From Variovorax gossypii (GTDB lineage Bacteria > Pseudomonadota > Gammaproteobacteria > Burkholderiales > Burkholderiaceae_C), in the NCBI RefSeq assembly GCF_003965815.1, contig NZ_RXOE01000007.1, forward strand, positions 124,001 through 188,000: a stretch of 64,000 nucleotides of DNA, in the 5' to 3' direction. Below the pieces are notes generated by a model, which was given only the letters and a program-made list of their open reading frames with translations, made no database searches and was not told the DNA's origin. This document shows positions 26,120-35,092 of the stretch, piece after piece (within the stretch, counting starts at the first letter, position 1; each line of letters starts with the position of its first letter). The position numbers and the translations under genes are program-made.

Positions 26120-27199
26120 CTAAGCCGTCGCGGCCACCGTGGCCTTGGGGCCGAAGCGGTAGATGCCGTCCTTGCCCAGCTCGCGCCGTACCTGGCCCGC
26201 GAACCAAAGCAGGTGAAGGTGCGCCACGGTTTCGCCCATCGCGAAGGTCATCTGGTGCAGATCGAGTTCGCGCTTGAACAGGATCGGCAGGCCCTCGGCG
26301 GCCGTCAGTGCGCGCGCGGTGCAGGCCTCGAGCAGTTCGGCGAGCCGGTCGCGGTGGTGCTCCTGCAGCTGCTCGACGCGGCGATGGATGCCCCGGAAGG
26401 GCTTGCCGTGCGAGGGCAGGCCCAGCGTGTCGGCCGGCAGCGACTTGAACCTCTCGATGCTGTCGAGGAAGAGGCGCAGCGAGTTCGCCTCGGGCTCGCC
26501 CGCGTGAACGCTCACGTTGGTGGAGATGCGCGGCAGCATCATGTCGCCGCCCAGCAGCAGCTTGAGCTCGTCGCAGTACAGCGAGATGTGCTCGGGCGCA
26601 TGGCCATAGCCGCTGATGCAGCGCCAGGCGTGGCCGCCGATGTTCACTATGTCGCCGTCGAGCATGCGCACGAAGCTGTCGGGCACCGAGGGCACCATGT
26701 TCGCGTAGTAGTTGGTGCGCGCACGGATCTTCGCGACGGACTCGGGGTCGGTCAGGCCGTGAGAGGCGAAGAAGCGAGCGGCCTGCTCGCCGCCCGCCAG
26801 GGTGTCGCCGGCGGTGCTGAGCACGCGGGCCACGTGGTAGTCGGTCGAGCTGATCCACAGCGGCGCGTTCCAGCGCTTGCACAGCCAGTCGGCCAAGCCG
26901 ATGTGGTCGGGGTGCATGTGCGTGACGATGACGCGCAGGATCGGCATGCCCTGCAGCTGCGTCTCGAACACCTGTTCCCACTGGGCGCGTGCCTCGTCGC
27001 GGGCGATGCAGCAGTCGACCACCGTCCAGCCCTCGACGCCGTCGATGCTGTCGCGCAGCAGCCAGAGGTTGATGTGGTCGAGCGCGAAGGGCAGCCGCAT
27101 GCGGATCCAGCGCACGCCGGGTGCCACTTCCAGGGTCTGGCCGGGCTCGGGGAGCGTGTCGCCGAGGGGGTAGTGGAGTTCGCGTTCGAGGAGGTTCAT
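26120..27199 (-). CDS. MBL-fold metallo-hydrolase
   Basis: A 359-residue metallo-beta-lactamase-fold hydrolase with the zinc motif THMHPDH (93-99), GHAPEH further on, and an LPSHGKPF segment. Possible roles are thioester or lactone hydrolysis. It is divergent from a MerR regulator, and a perfect palindrome lies 8-27 nt upstream of its start, so it is probably a direct target of that regulator. MBL hydrolases often accompany acyl-CoA degradation genes, which fits the regulator type. ATG at 27199 has GAGG upstream. Confidence 0.85.
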   Translation of the reverse strand: MNLLERELHYPLGDTLPEPGQTLEVAPGVRWIRMRLPFALDHINLWLLRDSIDGVEGWTVVDCCIARDEARAQWEQVFETQLQGMPILRVIVTHMHPDHIGLADWLCKRWNAPLWISSTDYHVARVLSTAGDTLAGGEQAARFFASHGLTDPESVAKIRARTNYYANMVPSVPDSFVRMLDGDIVNIGGHAWRCISGYGHAPEHISLYCDELKLLLGGDMMLPRISTNVSVHAGEPEANSLRLFLDSIERFKSLPADTLGLPSHGKPFRGIHRRVEQLQEHHRDRLAELLEACTARALTAAEGLPILFKRELDLHQMTFAMGETVAHLHLLWFAGQVRRELGKDGIYRFGPKATVAATA

Positions 27200-27206
27200 G
27201 TAAGAT

Positions 27207-27226
27207 TGACGTTTACGTAAACGTCA
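27207..27226. promoter_or_regulatory. Perfect 20-bp palindrome, probable MerR-family operator
   Basis: The two half-sites TGACGTTTAC and GTAAACGTCA form an exact 20-bp palindrome between the divergent MBL-hydrolase and merR genes. The ACGT-centred halves resemble sites described for LiuR-type MerR regulators of leucine and fatty-acid degradation (from memory, not checked). The probable ligand of the site is the protein encoded at 27328. Confidence 0.6.
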
Positions 27227-27327
27227 TGAGTCAAGGGCACCATTGTAGGGATCGCGGCGCAAACCTGCTGTCGCGCCCGTAACGCCCCCAGCCAAGGCCA
27301 TTTTTCCCGCCAGCCGCCATCGTCGTC

Positions 27328-27747
27328 ATGCCCGCGCAGACCTTCACCATCAGCCAGCTCGCGAAGGAGTTCGACCTCACGACGCGGGCCATCCGCTTCT
27401 ACGAGGACATGGGCCTGCTGGCCCCCGAGCGCGCCGGCCTGCAGCGCATCTACAGCACGCGCGACCGCGCCCGGCTCACGCTCACGCTGCGCGCCAAGCG
27501 CCTCGGCCTGAGCCTGACGGAGGCAAAAGATATCCTCGACATGTACGACAGCCCGCGCGATACCGTCGCGCAGCTGGAGAAGTTTCTCGGCGTGCTGGGT
27601 ACCCACAGGGCCCAGCTCGAGGCGCAGCTGGCCGAATTGCAGGCCAACCTCGCGGAAGTGAAGGAGCACGAGAAGAAGGGGCGGGCGACGCTCGCCAAGG
27701 CGCAGAAGGCCGGCAAGGCCCCCAGACCGGCCGAAGCCAAGGCCTGA
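27328..27747 (+). CDS. MerR-family regulator, LiuR-like
   Basis: A 139-residue MerR protein. The N-terminal winged helix reads FTISQLAKEFDLTTRAIRFYE, followed by the dimerisation coiled coil (about 80-125). There are no metal-binding cysteines, so it is not a metal sensor. Sequence type and size suit LiuR-like regulators that control leucine/isovalerate and acyl-CoA catabolism. A palindrome of the expected kind lies 102 nt upstream. Possible regulon in this window: the MBL hydrolase and the liu genes from 45415 (inference). Confidence 0.82.
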   Translation: MPAQTFTISQLAKEFDLTTRAIRFYEDMGLLAPERAGLQRIYSTRDRARLTLTLRAKRLGLSLTEAKDILDMYDSPRDTVAQLEKFLGVLGTHRAQLEAQLAELQANLAEVKEHEKKGRATLAKAQKAGKAPRPAEAKA

Positions 27748-27774
27748 TACACGACTCATCGACAATAGCCGACT

Positions 27775-28515
27775 ATGTCCGACAAATCCGATACCCTCGA
27801 CGACCTCTTCGCCCACAACCGCGCCTGGTCCGCCCAGATGGAGCGCGACCGGCCCGGCTTCTTCACCAGCCTGGTGAAGCAGCAGACGCCGCGCTACATG
27901 TGGATCGGCTGTTCCGACAGCCGAGTGCCCGCCAACCAGATCACCGGCCTGGAGCCGGGCGAAGTGTTCGTGCACCGCAACGTCGCCAACATCGTGGTGC
28001 ACTCCGACCTCAACGCGCTCTCGGCGATCCAGTTCGCGGTCGAGCACCTGAAGGTCGAGCACATCATGGTGGTGGGCCACTACGGCTGCGCGGGCGTGAA
28101 GGCCGCGCTCAGCGGCAAGCGCATCGGCCTGGCCGACAACTGGATCCGCCACATCCAGGACGTGCGCGACCGCCACCACGTGATGCTCGAGAGCCTGCCC
28201 GACGAGGATGCTCGCGTCGACGCACTGTGCGAGCTCAACGTCGCAGAGCAGGTGGTGAACGTGGCCGTCAGCACCGTGATGGTCGATGCCTGGGCGCGCG
28301 GCCAGAAGGTCAAGATTCACGGCTGGACCTTCGGCGTGCACGACGGCCTGCTGCAGGACCTGGGCCTGAGCGTGGACGGCACCCAGCCGCTCGACGCCGC
28401 CTACAAGGCCACGGTGCAGCGCATCCGCCACAAGTGGAGCAAGCCGGGCGAGGTGGTGCGGTCGGTCGGGGCGCAGGGCACGCAGCCCAAGGCCGAAGGC
28501 ACCGACCAGGCCTGA
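27775..28515 (+). CDS. can: Beta-class carbonic anhydrase
   Basis: A 246-residue enzyme interconverting CO2 and bicarbonate in the cytoplasm. Zinc ligands and the catalytic dyad are present: C46, D48 and R50 (CSDSR), H102 and C105 (HYGC). Length is slightly above E. coli Can because of a C-terminal tail. It lies 27 nt after merR and 48 nt before aceK. Bicarbonate supply would serve the biotin carboxylase encoded at 52866, among others. Confidence 0.94.
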   Translation: MSDKSDTLDDLFAHNRAWSAQMERDRPGFFTSLVKQQTPRYMWIGCSDSRVPANQITGLEPGEVFVHRNVANIVVHSDLNALSAIQFAVEHLKVEHIMVVGHYGCAGVKAALSGKRIGLADNWIRHIQDVRDRHHVMLESLPDEDARVDALCELNVAEQVVNVAVSTVMVDAWARGQKVKIHGWTFGVHDGLLQDLGLSVDGTQPLDAAYKATVQRIRHKWSKPGEVVRSVGAQGTQPKAEGTDQA

Positions 28516-28563
28516 CACAGAGCGGCCCGCCGCCTTCCCGTCCAGCCGCGCCTTCGCCCCGTC

Positions 28564-30384
28564 ATGTTCCCGCAGCGCCTCGATTCGCCGCTGGCCTACG
28601 ACATCGCGAAGGCGATGATGGACGGCTTCAACCGGCACTACCGGTTGTTCAGGGCCGAGTCGGCGCGCGCCAAGCACCGCTTCGAAACCGCCGACTGGCA
28701 CGGCCAGCAGCGCGCGCAGCGCGAGCGCATCGAGTTCTACGACCTGCGTGTGAGCGAGGCCGTGGCCCGGCTCGAGAAGGAGTTCAAGGCCGGCGAGCAG
28801 CCCATGGACGTGTGGCACCAGATCAAGCTGCACTACATCGGCCTGCTGGTGGACCACCACCAGCCCGAGCTGGCCGAGAGCTTCTTCAACTCGGTCACCA
28901 CGAAGATCCTGCACCGCACGTACTTCCAGAACGACTTCATCTTCGTGCGCCCGGCCATCAGCACCGAGTACATCGAGCCGCGCGGCGCACCCACCTACCG
29001 CCCCTACTACCCCGCGCCCGACACGCTGGCCGACACCATCGAGCAGATGCTCGACGACTTCGCCCTGCTCGGCAGCTTCGCCAACAAGCGCCGCGACGCG
29101 GAGCGAGTGGCTCGCGTCATCCTGAACCGCTTCCACCAGGTCAAGCTGCGCGCCAACTTCCAGCTGCAGGTGCTGTCGGGCCTGTTCTTCCGCAACAAGG
29201 GCGCGTACGTGGTCGGCAAGATCATGAACGGCTTCACCGAGCTGCCGTTCTCGCTGCCCATACTGCACGACAGCCACGGCCGGTTCTACATCGACGCGGC
29301 GCTCTTCGGCGAAGACGACCTGCAGATGCTCTTCAGCTTCGCGCGTGCGTACTTCATGGTCGACATGGAGGTGCCCTCGGCCTGGGTGCAGTTCCTGCGC
29401 TCGCTCATGCCGCGCAAGCCGCGCGCCGAGATCTACAACGCGCTGGGCCTGGCCAAGCAGGGCAAGACGCTCTTCTACCGCGACTTCCTCTCGCACCTGA
29501 ACTACTCGAGCGACCGCTTCCGCATCGCGCCCGGCATCAAGGGCATGGTCATGCTGGTGTTCGACCTGCCGTCGTTTCCGTTCGTGTTCAAGGTCATCAA
29601 GGACTTCTATCCGCCGCAGAAGGACACCACGCGCGAGCAGATCAAGGGCAAGTACATGCTCGTGAAGCAGCACGACCGCGTGGGCCGCATGGCCGATACG
29701 CTGGAGTACAGCGACGTGGGCTTCCCGCTCGACCGCTTCGAGCCCGAGCTGATCGAGGAGATCCGCAAGTTCGCGCCCAGCCAGCTCGAGATCGGCGACC
29801 GCGACGGCAACGGGGAAATGGAAGTCGTGGTCAAGCACGTCTACATCGAGCGGCGCATGATCCCGCTCAACATCTACCTGCAGGAAGCCTTCGACGCACT
29901 GGCCAACCCCGAGAGCCCGGCGCACGCCAAGCGCGCGAAGGAGCAGCTGGAGCGCGCGGTCATCGAGTACGGCAATGCCATCAAGGACATGGTCGCGGCC
30001 AACATCTTCCCCGGCGACATGCTGTGGAAGAATTTCGGCGTCACGCGCGGCGGCAAGGTCGTGTTCTACGACTACGACGAGATCGAATACGTCACCGACT
30101 GCAAGTTCCGCAAGGTACCCGCGCCGCGCAACGAGGAAGACGAGATGAGCGGCGAGGTCTGGTACTCGGTGGGCCCGAAGGACGTGTTCCCCGAGACCTT
30201 CGAGCCCTTCCTGCTGGGCAACAAGGACGTGCGCGCGGCCTTCATGGCGCACCACGCCGACCTGCTCGACGCCGCCTTCTGGCAGCACCACAAGGAGCGC
30301 ATCCAGGCCGGCCAGATGCTGGATGTGTTCCCTTACGAAGAGTCGCAGCGCTTCCAGCACGAGGGGCACGCGACGCACTTCTGA
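28564..30384 (+). CDS. aceK: Isocitrate dehydrogenase kinase/phosphatase
   Basis: A 606-residue bifunctional AceK, which phosphorylates and dephosphorylates isocitrate dehydrogenase and so sets flux between the TCA cycle and the glyoxylate bypass. The full-length domain order is present, including a kinase-like half (MVMLVFDLPSFPFVFKVIKD to PGDMLWKNFGVTRGGKVVFYDYDEIEY). Unlike E. coli, aceBA are not adjacent. The context is acyl-CoA metabolism, which makes acetyl-CoA and needs the bypass. Confidence 0.95.
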   Translation: MFPQRLDSPLAYDIAKAMMDGFNRHYRLFRAESARAKHRFETADWHGQQRAQRERIEFYDLRVSEAVARLEKEFKAGEQPMDVWHQIKLHYIGLLVDHHQPELAESFFNSVTTKILHRTYFQNDFIFVRPAISTEYIEPRGAPTYRPYYPAPDTLADTIEQMLDDFALLGSFANKRRDAERVARVILNRFHQVKLRANFQLQVLSGLFFRNKGAYVVGKIMNGFTELPFSLPILHDSHGRFYIDAALFGEDDLQMLFSFARAYFMVDMEVPSAWVQFLRSLMPRKPRAEIYNALGLAKQGKTLFYRDFLSHLNYSSDRFRIAPGIKGMVMLVFDLPSFPFVFKVIKDFYPPQKDTTREQIKGKYMLVKQHDRVGRMADTLEYSDVGFPLDRFEPELIEEIRKFAPSQLEIGDRDGNGEMEVVVKHVYIERRMIPLNIYLQEAFDALANPESPAHAKRAKEQLERAVIEYGNAIKDMVAANIFPGDMLWKNFGVTRGGKVVFYDYDEIEYVTDCKFRKVPAPRNEEDEMSGEVWYSVGPKDVFPETFEPFLLGNKDVRAAFMAHHADLLDAAFWQHHKERIQAGQMLDVFPYEESQRFQHEGHATHF

Positions 30385-30462
30385 CCGATCGTTCCCTATT
30401 CCGCTTTCGTGATTTCGCTTTCGTGATTCCGTTTTCGCATTACTGAACTGAAGGAGACCTCC

Positions 30463-31647
30463 ATGTCCGAATCCATCGTCATCGTCGGCGCCGCACGCAC
30501 CCCCATGGGCAGCTTCCAGGGCGACTTCGCCTCCCTCTCCGCGCACGACCTCGGCGGCGCGGCCATCAAGGCGGCCGTCGAGCGCGCCGGCATCGCGCCC
30601 GACACCGTGGGCGAGGTGCTGTTCGGCAACTGCCTGATGGCCGGCCAGGGCCAGGCCCCGGCGCGCCAGGCGGCCTACAAGGGCGGCCTGCCCGACAGCG
30701 CGGGCGCGGTCACGCTCAGCAAGATGTGCGGCTCGGCAATGAAGGCCGCGATGCTCGCGCACGACCTGCTGCTGGCCGGCACGCACGAGGTGATGGTGGC
30801 CGGCGGCATGGAAAGCATGACCAACGCGCCCTACCTCATGCTCAAGGGCCGCGGCGGCTACCGCATGGGCCACGACCGCATCTTCGACCACATGATGCTC
30901 GACGGCCTGGAAGACGCCTACCAGCCCGGCCGCTCGATGGGCACCTTCGGCGAGGACTGCGCCGCCAAGTACAAGTTCACCCGCGAGCAGCAGGACGCCT
31001 TCGCCATCGCCAGCGTCGAGCGCGCCAAGAAGGCCACCGACACTGGCCTCTTCAAGGACGAGATCGTGCCCGTCACGGTCAAGGGCCGCGGCGGCGACAC
31101 CGTGATCTCGGTCGACGAAGGCCCGGGCAAGGTCAAGCTCGACAAGATCCCCACGCTCAAGCCCGCATTCAAGAAGGAGAACGGCACCATCACCGCCGCA
31201 TCGAGCTCGTCGATCAACGACGGCGCCGCCGCGCTGGTGATGATGACCGAGTCGCACGCGAAGAAGATCGGCGCCAAGCCCATCGCCCGCGTCGTCGGCC
31301 ATGCCACGCACGCGCAGCAGCCCGAGTGGTTCTCCACCGCACCGGTCGGTGCCGTGCAGAAGCTCTTCGCCAAGACCGGCTGGAAGGCCCGCGACGTCGA
31401 CCTGTGGGAAGTGAACGAAGCCTTCGCAGTGGTGCCGATGGCGCTGATGCACGAGCTCGACGTGTCGCACGACATCGTCAACGTGCATGGCGGCGCCTGC
31501 GCGCTGGGCCACCCGATCGGCGCCAGCGGCGCGCGCATCATGGTCACGCTGATCCATGCGCTGAAGGCGCGCGGCAAGACGCGCGGCGTGGCCACGCTGT
31601 GCATCGGTGGGGGCGAAGGCACCGCGGTGGCACTCGAATTGCTATAA
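30463..31647 (+). CDS. Acetyl-CoA C-acetyltransferase (thiolase)
   Basis: A 394-residue thiolase that condenses or cleaves acetoacetyl-CoA/3-ketoacyl-CoA. The acylated nucleophile is C89 (LSKMCGSAMKA). The histidine in GHPIGASGARI and the second cysteine in LCIGGGEG complete the active site. Strong AAGGAG lies before the ATG. It may be the biosynthetic/degradative acetoacetyl-CoA thiolase consuming the acetoacetate formed by leucine breakdown, or serve polyhydroxyalkanoate synthesis. A hairpin terminator follows. Confidence 0.93.
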   Translation: MSESIVIVGAARTPMGSFQGDFASLSAHDLGGAAIKAAVERAGIAPDTVGEVLFGNCLMAGQGQAPARQAAYKGGLPDSAGAVTLSKMCGSAMKAAMLAHDLLLAGTHEVMVAGGMESMTNAPYLMLKGRGGYRMGHDRIFDHMMLDGLEDAYQPGRSMGTFGEDCAAKYKFTREQQDAFAIASVERAKKATDTGLFKDEIVPVTVKGRGGDTVISVDEGPGKVKLDKIPTLKPAFKKENGTITAASSSSINDGAAALVMMTESHAKKIGAKPIARVVGHATHAQQPEWFSTAPVGAVQKLFAKTGWKARDVDLWEVNEAFAVVPMALMHELDVSHDIVNVHGGACALGHPIGASGARIMVTLIHALKARGKTRGVATLCIGGGEGTAVALELL

Positions 31648-31661
31648 GGGCAATGGCTGGG

Positions 31662-31694
31662 AACGCCCGAGGAGAGGCGTTCACCAGCTTTTTT
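31662..31694 (+). terminator. Intrinsic terminator after thiolase gene
   Basis: GAACGCC and GGCGTTC form a perfect 7-bp stem with an 8-nt loop, followed after six bases by six T residues. The position 15 nt after the thiolase stop fits transcription termination; the spacer before the T tract weakens it. Confidence 0.5.
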
Positions 31695-31738
31695 CATTCA
31701 AACAACCCGAACGAACAATGCGTAGAGCAGGAGATTTC

Positions 31739-32986
31739 ATGCGCCCATCCATCCACCGCACCGCCATCGCCGCCGTGCTGGCCACCGCCTTCATGGCGGG
31801 TACCGCCCTGGCCCAGAAGCGCGACAACGTGCTGTTCCAGGCCGCCACCGACGAGCAGCCGGCCGTGATCAAGACCCTGGAGAAGCTGGTCAACATCGAG
31901 ACCGGCACCGGTGACGCCGAGGGCATTGCCGCCGCCGGCAACTTCCTCGAGGCCGAGCTCAAGAACCTGGGCTTCACGGTCACGCGCAGCAAGTCGGCCG
32001 GCCTCGTGGTGGGCGACAACATCGTGGGCAAGATCAAGGGCCGCGGCGGCAAGAACCTGCTGCTGATGTCGCACATGGACACGGTCTACCTGAAGGGCAT
32101 CCTCGCGAAGGCACCGTTCCGCGTGGAAGGCGACAAGGCCTACGGCCCCGGCATCGCCGACGACAAGGGCGGCAACGCGGTCATCCTGCACACGCTCAAG
32201 CTGCTGAAGGACTACGGCGTACGCGACTACGGCACCATCACCGTGCTGTTCAACACCGACGAAGAGAAAGGCTCCTTCGGCTCGCGCGACCTGATCCAGG
32301 AAGAAGCCAAGCTGGCCGACTACGTGCTCTCCTTCGAGCCCACCAGCGCCGGCGACGAGAAGCTCTCGCTGGGCACCTCGGGCATCGCCTACGTGCAGGT
32401 CAACATCACCGGCAAGGCCTCGCACGCAGGCGCGGCGCCCGAGCTGGGCGTGAACGCGCTGGTCGAGGCCTCCGACCTCGTGCTGCGCACGATGAACATC
32501 GACGACAAGTCGAAGAACCTGCGCTTCAACTGGACCATCGCCAAGGCCGGCAACGTCTCGAACATCATCCCCGCGAGCGCCACGCTGAACGCCGACGTTC
32601 GCTACGCGCGCAACGAGGACTTCGACGCCGCCATGAAGACGCTGGAAGAGCGCGCACAGCAGAAGAAGCTGCCCGAGGCCGATGTCAAGGTGATCGTCAC
32701 CCGCGGCCGTCCCGCCTTCAATGCCGGCGAAGGCGGCAAGAAGCTGGTCGACAAGGCCGTGGCCTATTACAAGGAAGCCGGCGGCAACCTCGGCGTGGAA
32801 GAGCGCACCGGCGGCGGCACCGACGCGGCCTACGCGGCGCTCTCGGGCAAGCCAGTGATCGAAAGCCTGGGCCTGCCGGGCTTCGGCTATCACAGCGACA
32901 AGGCCGAGTACGTGGACATCAGCTCCATTCCGCGTCGCCTGTACATGGCCGCCCGCCTGATCATGGACCTGGGCGCCGGCAAGTAA
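31739..32986 (+). CDS. Secreted M20 metallopeptidase, glutamate carboxypeptidase type
   Basis: A 415-residue exported zinc exopeptidase. AGGAG 7 nt upstream selects the ATG at 31739 over one at 31718. The signal peptide ends near GTALAQ. Metal-binding residues lie in SHMDTV, GIADDKGGN, NTDEEKGSFGS and, near the C-terminus, the GYHSDKAEYV histidine. The dimerisation domain occupies the middle. The architecture matches carboxypeptidase G2, which releases glutamate from folate-like or peptide substrates in the periplasm. The actual substrate is unknown. Confidence 0.88.
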   Translation: MRPSIHRTAIAAVLATAFMAGTALAQKRDNVLFQAATDEQPAVIKTLEKLVNIETGTGDAEGIAAAGNFLEAELKNLGFTVTRSKSAGLVVGDNIVGKIKGRGGKNLLLMSHMDTVYLKGILAKAPFRVEGDKAYGPGIADDKGGNAVILHTLKLLKDYGVRDYGTITVLFNTDEEKGSFGSRDLIQEEAKLADYVLSFEPTSAGDEKLSLGTSGIAYVQVNITGKASHAGAAPELGVNALVEASDLVLRTMNIDDKSKNLRFNWTIAKAGNVSNIIPASATLNADVRYARNEDFDAAMKTLEERAQQKKLPEADVKVIVTRGRPAFNAGEGGKKLVDKAVAYYKEAGGNLGVEERTGGGTDAAYAALSGKPVIESLGLPGFGYHSDKAEYVDISSIPRRLYMAARLIMDLGAGK

Positions 32987-33033
32987 GCGGAAGCAAGAAG
33001 CACGAACGAGAAAGAAAGACAGGAGACAACGCC

Positions 33034-34164
33034 ATGCTGCTCAGCGCCGACCAGGAAGCCATCCGCGACGCGGTACGCGATTTCTCGCAAGCCGAACTCT
33101 GGCCCAACGCGCCGAAGTGGGACCGCGAGCACAGCTTTCCGAAGGAAGCCCACCAGGGCCTCGCGGCGCTGGGCGCCTACGGCATCTGCGTGCCCGAGGA
33201 GCATGGCGGCGCCGGCCTCGACTACCTCACGCTCGCGCTGGTGCTGGAGGAAATCGCGGCCGGCGACGGCGGCACCAGCACCGCCATCAGCGTGACCAAC
33301 TGCCCGGTCAACGCCATCCTCATGCGCTACGGCAACGCGCAGCAGAAGAAGCAATGGCTGGAGCCGCTGGCGCAGGGGCAGATGCTCGGCGCCTTCTGCC
33401 TCACCGAGCCGCAGGCCGGCAGCGATGCATCGAGCCTGCGCACCACGGCGCGCAAGGACGGCGACGGCTACGTGATCGACGGCGTGAAGCAGTTCATCAC
33501 CAGCGGCAAGAACGGACAGGTGGCCATCGTGATCGCCGTGACCGACAAGGGCGCAGGCAAGCGCGGCATGAGCGCGTTCATCGTGCCCACCGACACGCCC
33601 GGCTACGCCGTGGCGCGCCTGGAGGACAAGCTGGGCCAGCACAGCAGCGACACCGCACAGATCAACTTCGATGGCTGCCGCATCCCGCGCGAGAACCTGA
33701 TCGGCGCGGAAGGCGAGGGCTACAAGATCGCGCTCGGCGCGCTGGAAGGCGGGCGCATCGGCATCGCCGCGCAGAGCGTGGGCATGGCGCGTAGCGCCTT
33801 CGACGTGGCGCTGGCCTATGCCAAGGAGCGCCAGGCCTTCGGCGGCTCGATCTTCGACCAGCAGGCCGTGGGCTTCCGCCTTGCCGAATGCGCGACGCAG
33901 CTCGAGGCTGCGCGCCAGCTCATCTGGCATGCGGCCAGCCTGCGCGATGCCGGCCTGCCCTGCCTGAAGGAGGCCGCCATGGCCAAGCTGTTCGCCAGCG
34001 AGATGGCCGAGCGCGTGTGCAGCGCGGCCATCCAGACGCTGGGCGGCTACGGCTACGTCAACGACTTCCCGCTCGAGCGCATCTACCGCGACGTGCGCGT
34101 TTGCCAGATCTACGAAGGCACTTCGGACATCCAGAAGCTGCTGATCCAACGCGCGCTGGCGTGA
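33034..34164 (+). CDS. Acyl-CoA dehydrogenase
   Basis: A 376-residue FAD enzyme of short/branched-chain type. It has the standard three-domain layout: helical N-terminus, middle beta domain with FCLTEPQAGSDAS and FITSGKN, and helical C-terminus with QTLGGYGYVNDFPLERIYRDVRV. The catalytic glutamate is in the C-terminal motif IYEGTSDIQ. It desaturates an acyl-CoA and passes electrons to ETF. AGGAGA precedes the ATG. The phosphoesterase gene begins within its stop codon. Confidence 0.92.
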   Translation: MLLSADQEAIRDAVRDFSQAELWPNAPKWDREHSFPKEAHQGLAALGAYGICVPEEHGGAGLDYLTLALVLEEIAAGDGGTSTAISVTNCPVNAILMRYGNAQQKKQWLEPLAQGQMLGAFCLTEPQAGSDASSLRTTARKDGDGYVIDGVKQFITSGKNGQVAIVIAVTDKGAGKRGMSAFIVPTDTPGYAVARLEDKLGQHSSDTAQINFDGCRIPRENLIGAEGEGYKIALGALEGGRIGIAAQSVGMARSAFDVALAYAKERQAFGGSIFDQQAVGFRLAECATQLEAARQLIWHAASLRDAGLPCLKEAAMAKLFASEMAERVCSAAIQTLGGYGYVNDFPLERIYRDVRVCQIYEGTSDIQKLLIQRALA

Positions 34165-34994
34165 GCGAACGCCGCGGGCGCCGCTGGGGCCGCATCGCCG
34201 CGGCGCTCCTGCTGGCGGCGCCGGCAATCTGGGGCTTCGTCATCGAGCCGCGCTGGGTGGCGGCGCGTGTCGAGCCCTTGAGCTCGACGGAGTGGACCGC
34301 GCCGGCAGGCCTCAAGGTGGCGGTGGCGGGCGACTGGCACCTCACCACGCGTTCCGCGTGGCGCATCACCAGCGTGGAGCGGGCCGCGAGCCTCGTCGAC
34401 GAGATCAATGCCGCGCAGCCCGACGTGGTGCTGCTGCCCGGCGACTTCCTCGCCGGCTCGGGCGACGACGAGGCGCTCTCCATCGAGGAGATGGCCGCCG
34501 TGCTGGGCCGGCTCGCGGCGCCGCAGGGCGTGTACGCGGTGCTCGGCAATCACGACTGGTGGCATGACGGGCCGCGCACCGCCCAGGCGCTGGCCGCGCA
34601 TGGCATCCGCGTGCTGGAGAACGCCTCGGTGCGGCTGCCCGGCCACGACGTCTGGGTGGTTGGCATCGGTGACCACTCGACCGGCCATTCGGAGCCCATG
34701 CGGGCGCTGGCCGGCGTGCCGCCCGGCGCTGCGACGCTGGTCATGATGCACGACCCCTTCAGCTTCGCGACCATGCCGCGCACGCGGGGGCTGGTGGTGG
34801 CTTCGCACACGCATGGCGGACAGGTCAGCCTGCCGGGGCTCGGGGCGCTGATCGTGCCGGGAGCGGCCCCGCGCGAATGGGCCTACGGCTGGGTCACCCA
34901 CAAGGGCCGGCGCATGTACGTGACCAGCGGGCTCGGCGTGAGCATCCTGCCGGTGCGCTTCAACATGCGGCCCGAGTGGGTGATGTTCAGGTAG
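34161..34994 (+). CDS. Membrane-anchored metallophosphoesterase
   Basis: A 277-residue calcineurin-like phosphoesterase beginning at a GTG that overlaps the acyl-CoA dehydrogenase stop (GTGA). A single N-terminal hydrophobic anchor (about 11-26) is followed by metal-binding motifs GDWH, GDF, GNHDWW and HTHGGQ. The YaeI-like architecture suggests hydrolysis of a phosphodiester at the periplasmic membrane face, such as UDP-sugar lipids, but the substrate is uncertain. A role with the upstream dehydrogenase is not evident beyond co-translation. Confidence 0.87.
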   Translation: MSERRGRRWGRIAAALLLAAPAIWGFVIEPRWVAARVEPLSSTEWTAPAGLKVAVAGDWHLTTRSAWRITSVERAASLVDEINAAQPDVVLLPGDFLAGSGDDEALSIEEMAAVLGRLAAPQGVYAVLGNHDWWHDGPRTAQALAAHGIRVLENASVRLPGHDVWVVGIGDHSTGHSEPMRALAGVPPGAATLVMMHDPFSFATMPRTRGLVVASHTHGGQVSLPGLGALIVPGAAPREWAYGWVTHKGRRMYVTSGLGVSILPVRFNMRPEWVMFR

Positions 34995-35014
34995 GGCTGC
35001 GGCGGTCTGTTCCT

Positions 35015-35044
35015 GCCTGTCATCGGTTTGGATGACAGACAGGC
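35015..35044. other. Stem-loop between phosphoesterase and amidase genes
   Basis: GCCTGTCATC pairs with GATGACAG-AC-AGGC (a two-base bulge) around a GGTTTG loop, 21 nt after the phosphoesterase stop. No T tract follows, so it may be a factor-dependent terminator, an mRNA end stabiliser or an operator of the amidase gene. Confidence 0.4.
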
Positions 35045-35092
35045 GCCGCGCGCCGGCGCACCATGGCCGCCTCTTTCCCGGAGGCCCTTGCC

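Noticed and set aside
27196..31557. Minus-strand open frame of about 1450 codons opposite merR, can, aceK and thiolase
   Set aside because: It is antisense to four well-supported genes, has a His/Arg/Val-rich composition without domains, and arises from the very high G+C at third codon positions.
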